From Bacteroidales bacterium (GTDB lineage: Bacteria > Bacteroidota > Bacteroidia > Bacteroidales > WCHB1-69): 21,814 nt of DNA. This document shows, one piece after another, positions 17,325 through 21,814 of the stretch. How positions within the stretch are numbered: the stretch's first letter is position 1; every line of letters begins with the position of its first letter. The stretch is from the NCBI GenBank assembly GCA_028683685.1, contig JAQUHH010000006.1, positions 1 through 21,814 on the forward strand, read 5' to 3'. The notes under the pieces are model-generated. The model was not told the DNA's origin and did not search any database. It was given only the letters and a program-made list of their open reading frames with translations. A program made the position numbers and the translations under genes.

Positions 17325-18542
17325 TTATTTGTTCTGGATTTCAGATGAAATATTTAAATTAGCGGGTCCAAGAGTTTTGGATTTTATTTTAGATGAAATT
17401 GTAAGAGGATTGGCAAGTGGATATATTACAGCGACTTCTGAATTTCTTAAAATTAAATAATCAAAGATGTATAATGTCGGATTTAAGGAAAATGGCGGTA
17501 TTGTATAGATTACATTTGTTTTTGAATAAAATTTTGATGGTTTTAATTCGGTATCACACGAAGTAATAATTATTTGATTCTGATCTTTAATTAACAATCC
17601 GAGTTGAAGTGGAAGATTTGATACGTATGATAAAGTACATTCAATAATTATTTCAAAATCGGTATAAATATTATTTTGAGTTGCATTTTTGTTATATATT
17701 TTAATTTCCTCTATGTTAAATTGAAATTCTTCTGAAGTTTCTAATAGATTTTTAATTGAGTTTAACTCTTGGCTGTTTAGTGTAAGTTTATCGTTTTTAT
17801 TTTCCGGATTAGAGTTAAACAAAAGGTTGTGATATTTTTCAATAGCTAAAGAAGATTTGCTAAATAATATTTGCTCTGATTTGTTTAATAAAAGCATTTT
17901 GTCGGATATTTCAGCGATAAGGTTTGGAGTATGTGAAATAAGACAAATAGTAGCTCCGCTTGAATTTAGTTTTTTTATTTTATTAATTGCAATAGATTGA
18001 AAACTGGCATCTCCAACACTAAGTATCTCATCAAATAAATAGATATCTGCTTTAATGTGAATAATTATAGAGAATGCCAACCTCATATACATGCCCGAAG
18101 AATAATATTTTACTGGAGTGTTAATAAAATTTGAGAACCCAAATAATTCAATAATACTATCAATATTCTTAGTAATTTCTGATTTTCGAAGCCCATACAT
18201 ATATCCAGATAAATAAATGTTTTCAAGCCCAGATAAGTCGGGTTGAAATCCAATTCCAATTTCTAGAATTGAAGCAATTGTACCGTTTACTTCAATTGTG
18301 CCTTTCGAAGGTGGTGTGATTTCACTTATTAATTTCAACAAAGTGCTTTTCCCTGATCCATTAGAGCCGATTATAGTTATCAGTTCTCCTCTTTTTATCT
18401 CTAAATTTATATTTGATAATGCATAAAATTCTCTAGATGATTTATTGAAAACGTTAATTTTATTACGTTTTTCTTGTTTTTCTGACTCAATAATATAGTA
18501 TTTCTTTGAGAGATTACTAATAACAATGGCATTTTCTTTCAT
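17325..18542 (-). CDS. wzt: Polysaccharide ABC transporter ATP-binding protein with C-terminal substrate domain (Wzt type)
   Basis: 405 residues. The nucleotide-binding domain (about 1-235) has Walker A GSNGSGKST (59-67), a Q-loop at Q100, the signature YSSGM (147-151), Walker B IYLFDE (to E172), a SVGD D-loop (175-178) and the switch His H204. A stretch of about 18 residues before YALSNINLEI is typical of the polysaccharide/teichoic-acid exporter branch. From about 240 to the end there is a beta-rich Wzt-C-like domain. In O9a and related systems this domain binds the modified non-reducing end of the O-chain and so selects substrate. Its presence suggests a finished, end-capped glycan as cargo. 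The start codon is 1 base beyond the stop of the permease gene, so the two are coupled. Confidence 0.93.
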   Translation of the reverse strand: MKENAIVISNLSKKYYIIESEKQEKRNKINVFNKSSREFYALSNINLEIKRGELITIIGSNGSGKSTLLKLISEITPPSKGTIEVNGTIASILEIGIGFQPDLSGLENIYLSGYMYGLRKSEITKNIDSIIELFGFSNFINTPVKYYSSGMYMRLAFSIIIHIKADIYLFDEILSVGDASFQSIAINKIKKLNSSGATICLISHTPNLIAEISDKMLLLNKSEQILFSKSSLAIEKYHNLLFNSNPENKNDKLTLNSQELNSIKNLLETSEEFQFNIEEIKIYNKNATQNNIYTDFEIIIECTLSYVSNLPLQLGLLIKDQNQIIITSCDTELKPSKFYSKTNVIYTIPPFSLNPTLYIFDYLILRNSEVAVIYPLANPLTISSKIKSKTLGPANLNISSEIQNK

Positions 18543-18543
18543 A

Positions 18544-19362
18544 TTATAACATATCAGTGATTTTTCTTTCCATTTTTTTAAACATAAAAAAACCAGAAAG
18601 TAACATTAGAGTTCCGATAATAATACCCAATATAAACATTTTGTCGTGCGGATATATGCTAATTAGTGAAGAGCGGAAAAATTCAATTATTGAAGCAATA
18701 GGATTTAAGTATAGAAATATTTTAAATGAATTGGGAATTATTGTCCCCGGATAAAAAACAGGGGTTAGGAAAAAACAAAACTGAACTAATTGTATAACAA
18801 CTTGCCCTAAGTTTTTATTATATAGCGAAATCATACTAATCCAAAGTCCAATGCCAAACGTAATCACAATTAATATAAAAATCAATAGAAACCCCCATAA
18901 TATTAAAAAACTTATGAGTTGGCTGTATATAATTAGAAGAATGATATAAATCAAAAGTCCAATTATCAATTCGGGAACATTAATTAACAGTCGTGATAAT
19001 AGAAGGTTTATTCGAGGAAAATACAATTTAGAAATTAAGTTTTCGGAATCGTGTAATGTGCTACTTATTCTTGAAATTGTGTTTGAAAAATATTGCCAAA
19101 AAATGATTCCTGGTAAAGCAAATAAAGGATAAGGAATTCCAAATGCATCTACATTTAAAACTATACCAAAGATCGCCCAATAAACAGTTAATGTAATGAC
19201 TACTTGTATTATACTATATAAAATTCCGAATGAATTCTTGGAGTATTTTTGTTTTATTTCTCCTTTTGCTAAAGAATATGATAAAAAGCGATAATTCCAT
19301 ATTTGCTTAATATAAAATAATGTATCTAATCTGTTTTTTGGAGTTATTTTTTTTTTTATCAT
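18544..19362 (-). CDS. wzm: Polysaccharide ABC transporter permease (Wzm type, ABC-2 family)
   Basis: 272 residues, normal for Wzm/KpsM/TagG. An amphipathic N-terminus with AKGEIKQKYSKNSFG matches the family's R/K-rich stretch before the first helix. About six membrane segments follow (roughly 47-68, 80-98, 125-146, 150-178, 188-203, 240-262). PVFYP (about 201-205) and LNPIASIIEFFR (219-230) are the most characteristic signatures of the ABC-2 polysaccharide exporter permeases. With the ATPase it forms the inner-membrane exporter for a polyprenyl-diphosphate-linked glycan made in the cytoplasm. The start ATG at 19362 is preceded by 121 bases without a gene, which hold a possible promoter. Confidence 0.93.
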   Translation of the reverse strand: MIKKKITPKNRLDTLFYIKQIWNYRFLSYSLAKGEIKQKYSKNSFGILYSIIQVVITLTVYWAIFGIVLNVDAFGIPYPLFALPGIIFWQYFSNTISRISSTLHDSENLISKLYFPRINLLLSRLLINVPELIIGLLIYIILLIIYSQLISFLILWGFLLIFILIVITFGIGLWISMISLYNKNLGQVVIQLVQFCFFLTPVFYPGTIIPNSFKIFLYLNPIASIIEFFRSSLISIYPHDKMFILGIIIGTLMLLSGFFMFKKMERKITDML

Positions 19363-19388
19363 TTCTTAGCCTAAATAGTTTATAAATA

Positions 19389-19396
19389 CAAAAGTA
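19389..19396 (-). promoter_or_regulatory. Possible Bacteroidota-type -7 promoter element before wzm
   Basis: Read on the minus strand the site is TACTTTTG, which fits the TAnnTTTG -7 consensus of the Bacteroidota primary sigma factor. It would start transcription about 20-25 bases before the wzm start codon. I see no clear TTG/TTTG -33 partner at the right distance, and the surroundings are T/A tracts, so chance is a real possibility. Confidence 0.3.
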
Positions 19397-19466
19397 GTTT
19401 TTTTTTGAATTTGTAGTTTTTCCAGAAGGTTAATTGTTTCTCAATTGATTTTTTTTTATTTTATAG

Positions 19467-19494
19467 TGTCATTTTATTTGTTTTTAAAGTGACA
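19467..19494. other. Imperfect inverted repeat over the end of the asparagine-synthase-like gene
   Basis: The arms TGTCATTTTA (19467-19476) and TAAAGTGACA (19485-19494) can pair over 10 positions with one G-U/T-G mismatch and an 8-base loop. The hairpin covers the stop codon of the asparagine-synthase-like gene. On the minus strand it is followed by an A-rich and not a U-rich run, so it does not qualify as a canonical intrinsic terminator. It could slow degradation or do nothing. Confidence 0.25.
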
Positions 19495-21244
19495 ATATAT
19501 TTTCTATGTATAAAGCCCATTGAAGAAAATCAGCCCACGCACTTTTAGCAAAAGTTTCTGAGTTATTTATATCAGATTCAATTTCGATTTTATTTAGATT
19601 AATATTGTTTTTTAAATACGAATTTTCAAAAAGCAGGCGTATATTACTATATTTAACAACACAATAGTTAATATTGTTTTTACCTTCATTAAACATAGGC
19701 ATAACTAAATTTTCATTACTAGCAATAAGAGAATTGCTGCTGATTTTGCAAAAATCAGTTAAGTGCTTTCTGAAAATAATTGTTGTTAAAGAATCTTTTG
19801 AAGTGGATAGAAAATCTGGGTTAATCCCCCAAAGTATTTTAAGTAGTTTAGGGTTTGCAAACGGAGAAATCAATGTACGGTTAATAATTGCAGGCATGAG
19901 CATGCTGCTTTTGGCTCCACCACCATGTTTTGAAAAAAAACTACGTGTTAAATAATTTAAGGTATAAGGCATTTCTGGATATGGTGAACGGATGTGCTTA
20001 ATAGATCTATTAATGTTTTTAGGAGAAATTCTCAGTTTGTCAATTTCAATATTGTTGAAATATTTAATTAGAAATTTTATTGCTTTTGTTAAAGCTTTTT
20101 TATTTGAGGAGATGTCATTTAAATCAATAAAAAAATCTGAATTATAGTTATAACATTCTTTTGCAGATGAAATATATCTTCGACTAATTTCGGAAATAGT
20201 GTATGGATATAAAGAGGAAAAACGCAAGGACTCAGAACCAATTATTCCAGAAATGATATTGCCATTGAAGTTTTTTAAATTTTTAAAATATTGATTATCA
20301 ATATGATTTATTGAATAGCTTTCGTTATCAACGCATGTGTGATTTAAGTTATACTCTGAGGCAAGTTTTTTTGCAATTAAAATATCCTGATTTTCTTCAT
20401 TGGGAATATGAGGGCTAGTCCATGTGATAAACTCTCTTCTTTTTCGCTCATTTTCATCCATTGATGCAAGTATCATCCTTGAATCAGCACCTCCTGTTAA
20501 CGTTATTGGAATTAATGGATGCCATTTAAGTAATAAATTCAATTCTGTTTTAAAAGTATGAAAATATTCGTCGGCAATTTCATTAATACTTTTTCTGTTT
20601 TTTGATATTTTTAATATAGGGGAAATGTTTTTAATTTTTAATTTATTGTTTTTGAGATAGTATATGCAACCTGGTATCTGTAAATTAATGTTGATAAAAA
20701 AAGTTTTATTATTTTGAGGTGAGCCAAAAATAAAATATTCAAAAATTGAATTTATATTTAGTTTTGCTTTTTCTTTTAAGTATTTTACGATTACTTCATA
20801 TTCGTTACAAAAAATAACAAAGTCATCTCCCTCATAAATAAAAATGCCAAATAATCCTAGTGGGTCGTTTGCAATTTGTAATTCTTTTGTTGTTTTATTA
20901 TAAATAATTAAATTGAAAAAACCATTATATTGAGCAATAACTTTTGAACCATTCTTGAAATATTTTTCTGCAAAAAAAATCATTTTTTGTTCGTGAATGT
21001 CTTTTTTTTCAGAAGGATAAAAATCCGGGTAAAAAGTGCCTGTATGATAAAATAATGTTTGATTTAATTCAAAAAAAGAGGCATATCCTGAAAAGCTAGA
21101 TTTGCTTATTAATATTACTTTATCATCTTGAAATTCTTGAATGGCGTTTTTAGTAATATCGTCTTTAAAGAAATCAATAACTTCCTTAAATTGATTTCTT
21201 TCTATATTTTGAGATTTGCTATAAATACATAAAATCTTTTTCAT
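19484..21244 (-). CDS. Asparagine-synthase-like protein lacking the N-terminal nucleophile Cys
   Basis: 586 residues with the two-domain plan of AsnB. The N-terminal half (about 1-195) aligns in outline with the class II glutaminase domain (QYNGFFNLIIYN, NDPLGLFGIFIY). It starts MKKILCIYSK and thus lacks the Cys that must follow the initiator Met to hydrolyse glutamine. The C-terminal synthetase half has the ATP pyrophosphate-loop LTGGADSRM (L249-M257; D254, S255), comparable to SGGxDS. Later stretches (INRTLISPFANPKLL) resemble the family's R-x-P-F-x-(D/N) region, but the strongly conserved K-x-DR-x-SM block found in its neighbour is not evident. In glycan loci such proteins amidate uronic acids or act as ligases or beta-lactam-synthetase-like enzymes. 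Without a glutaminase site it would need free ammonia, another amine or a partner. The adjacent canonical asparagine synthase is an obvious candidate partner. The gene starts at 21244, 93 bases from that neighbour. Confidence 0.72.
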   Translation of the reverse strand: MKKILCIYSKSQNIERNQFKEVIDFFKDDITKNAIQEFQDDKVILISKSSFSGYASFFELNQTLFYHTGTFYPDFYPSEKKDIHEQKMIFFAEKYFKNGSKVIAQYNGFFNLIIYNKTTKELQIANDPLGLFGIFIYEGDDFVIFCNEYEVIVKYLKEKAKLNINSIFEYFIFGSPQNNKTFFININLQIPGCIYYLKNNKLKIKNISPILKISKNRKSINEIADEYFHTFKTELNLLLKWHPLIPITLTGGADSRMILASMDENERKRREFITWTSPHIPNEENQDILIAKKLASEYNLNHTCVDNESYSINHIDNQYFKNLKNFNGNIISGIIGSESLRFSSLYPYTISEISRRYISSAKECYNYNSDFFIDLNDISSNKKALTKAIKFLIKYFNNIEIDKLRISPKNINRSIKHIRSPYPEMPYTLNYLTRSFFSKHGGGAKSSMLMPAIINRTLISPFANPKLLKILWGINPDFLSTSKDSLTTIIFRKHLTDFCKISSNSLIASNENLVMPMFNEGKNNINYCVVKYSNIRLLFENSYLKNNINLNKIEIESDINNSETFAKSAWADFLQWALYIENILSL

Positions 21245-21296
21245 TTTGGAGTGAGGTTTATTGTATAGGTGTAAACTATGTATTAATATAAGATTT

Positions 21297-21304
21297 CAAA
21301 GATA
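21297..21304 (-). promoter_or_regulatory. Possible Bacteroidota-type -7 promoter element before the asparagine-synthase-like gene
   Basis: Read on the minus strand the site is TATCTTTG, an exact fit to TAnnTTTG. It lies in the 93-base gap between two asparagine synthase family genes and would give a leader of roughly 45 bases. No convincing -33 TTG is visible at the expected distance, so the call is tentative. Confidence 0.38.
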
Positions 21305-21337
21305 GCATTTAAAATTTATAAAATAGGTGAAGATTTT

Positions 21338-21814
21338 TTAGTTCATCCATTTTTGAAACCATAATTCAAAAACACTAATTTTCCAAAGACGCCAGTAATC
21401 TTGTGAATTTAATAGGCTTTGAATATAATCGTTATTGAAAATATTGTTTTTTACTAAAACACTATTTTGCAATATGTTTTCGTAATAATTAATATTGTTA
21501 TAATACTCGTTGGGTCCTACAAAGCCTTGTTTTTTTCGATTTAAAATAGTTTTTGGAAGTGTTTTTTTGAGGATTTTGTAAAGTATTTTTTTTTGTTGAC
21601 TCTTATCAAAATATGTCTCAGGGTTTAAGCAAAGCATAAAGTCGGTAATTTTATTTTCTAAAAAAGGCACTCTTACTTCAAGTGAGTTAGCCATGCTAGC
21701 TCTATCCACCTTGGTTAAAACAAGTTCAGGAAGAAAAGTATTTAAGTCGAGCATTTGAAAACGTTTTGGCATTGGTAGAGACTCGTCAAAGTTTTGGCTG
21801 TAAAACCATGACAT
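21338..21814 (-). CDS. asnB: Asparagine synthase (glutamine-hydrolysing) family, C-terminal part only
   Basis: The last 158 residues of a gene that continues beyond the window end; the Met at the edge is internal, since the family is about 600 residues long. The region is diagnostic: LDLNTFLPELVLTKVDRASM followed by SLEVRVPFLEN matches the conserved K-x-DR-x-SM and SLE-x-R-x-PFL-(D/E) segments of the synthetase domain. PKTILNRKKQGF, near residue 105-115, is the usual late motif that precedes the C-terminal helices. The ATP-binding loop and glutaminase domain lie outside and cannot be judged. In surface-polysaccharide loci such AsnB relatives usually convert a uronic acid to its amide. Whether it makes asparagine or modifies a sugar is open, but the neighbourhood argues for the latter. 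Confidence 0.88.
   Translation of the reverse strand: MSWFYSQNFDESLPMPKRFQMLDLNTFLPELVLTKVDRASMANSLEVRVPFLENKITDFMLCLNPETYFDKSQQKKILYKILKKTLPKTILNRKKQGFVGPNEYYNNINYYENILQNSVLVKNNIFNNDYIQSLLNSQDYWRLWKISVFELWFQKWMN

Noticed and set aside
19398..19457. Two runs of nine T as terminator or phase-variable tracts
   Set aside because: No stable GC-containing stem precedes them on the transcribed strand, and they are outside coding sequence in a very AT-rich background where such runs are expected.
19674..19955. Plus-strand open frame of 93 codons
   Set aside because: It is fully antisense to the asparagine-synthase-like gene, whose family motifs make that strand the coding one.
1..21814. CRISPR array, tRNA or rRNA genes, insertion sequences, riboswitch
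   Set aside because: No regularly spaced repeats, cloverleaf-like segments, rRNA-like sequence, transposase or long conserved leader was seen; no gap without a gene exceeds about 125 bases.

Overview
This strongly AT-rich window is almost entirely coding and reads as part of a surface-glycan (O-antigen, capsule or glycolipid) locus of a Bacteroidota bacterium. The assignment to Bacteroidota rests on weak Shine-Dalgarno sequences, very low GC in all genes, two promoter elements fitting the TAnnTTTG -7 consensus of that phylum, and the gene content. It is an inference; no rRNA or marker gene is present.

Plus strand, 1 to 14776: nine genes in one direction, packed like a single operon. First come three membrane proteins. 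Two are multi-spanning GT-C-like proteins (the first is cut by the window edge). The third is an anchored SGNH-hydrolase-like protein with TPR-like helices. Then follows an unusual metabolic block. A 1161-residue fusion joins a uridine-kinase/phosphoribulokinase-like P-loop domain, an unassigned middle region, a class II (zinc) aldolase-like domain and a complete-looking ribulose-phosphate 3-epimerase-like domain. It overlaps a tandem-duplicated nucleotidyltransferase, which overlaps a transglutaminase-like lipoprotein, a class I SAM methyltransferase-like protein, a DPM1-type family 2 glycosyltransferase and a short glycerophosphodiesterase-like protein. From the fusion onward every gene overlaps the next by 8 to 20 bases.

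Minus strand, 21814 to 14787: a convergent set whose last gene ends 10 bases from the end of the plus-strand operon. In order of transcription it has an asparagine synthase (only its C-terminal part is in the window), a second asparagine-synthase-like protein without the N-terminal nucleophile cysteine, the permease (Wzm) and ATPase (Wzt) of a polysaccharide ABC exporter, a GT8-like glycosyltransferase, and a radical SAM protein with a SPASM-like cysteine region at its N-terminus.

How the parts may work together (inference): the fusion protein and the double nucleotidyltransferase look like a compact route to an activated, unusual sugar or polyol phosphate. The GT2, GT8-like and GT-C-like proteins would place it. 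The methyltransferase, SGNH, GDPD-like and amidotransferase-like proteins would decorate or trim the product. Wzm/Wzt would export it. The kinase-aldolase-epimerase fusion is the best candidate here for undescribed biochemistry.
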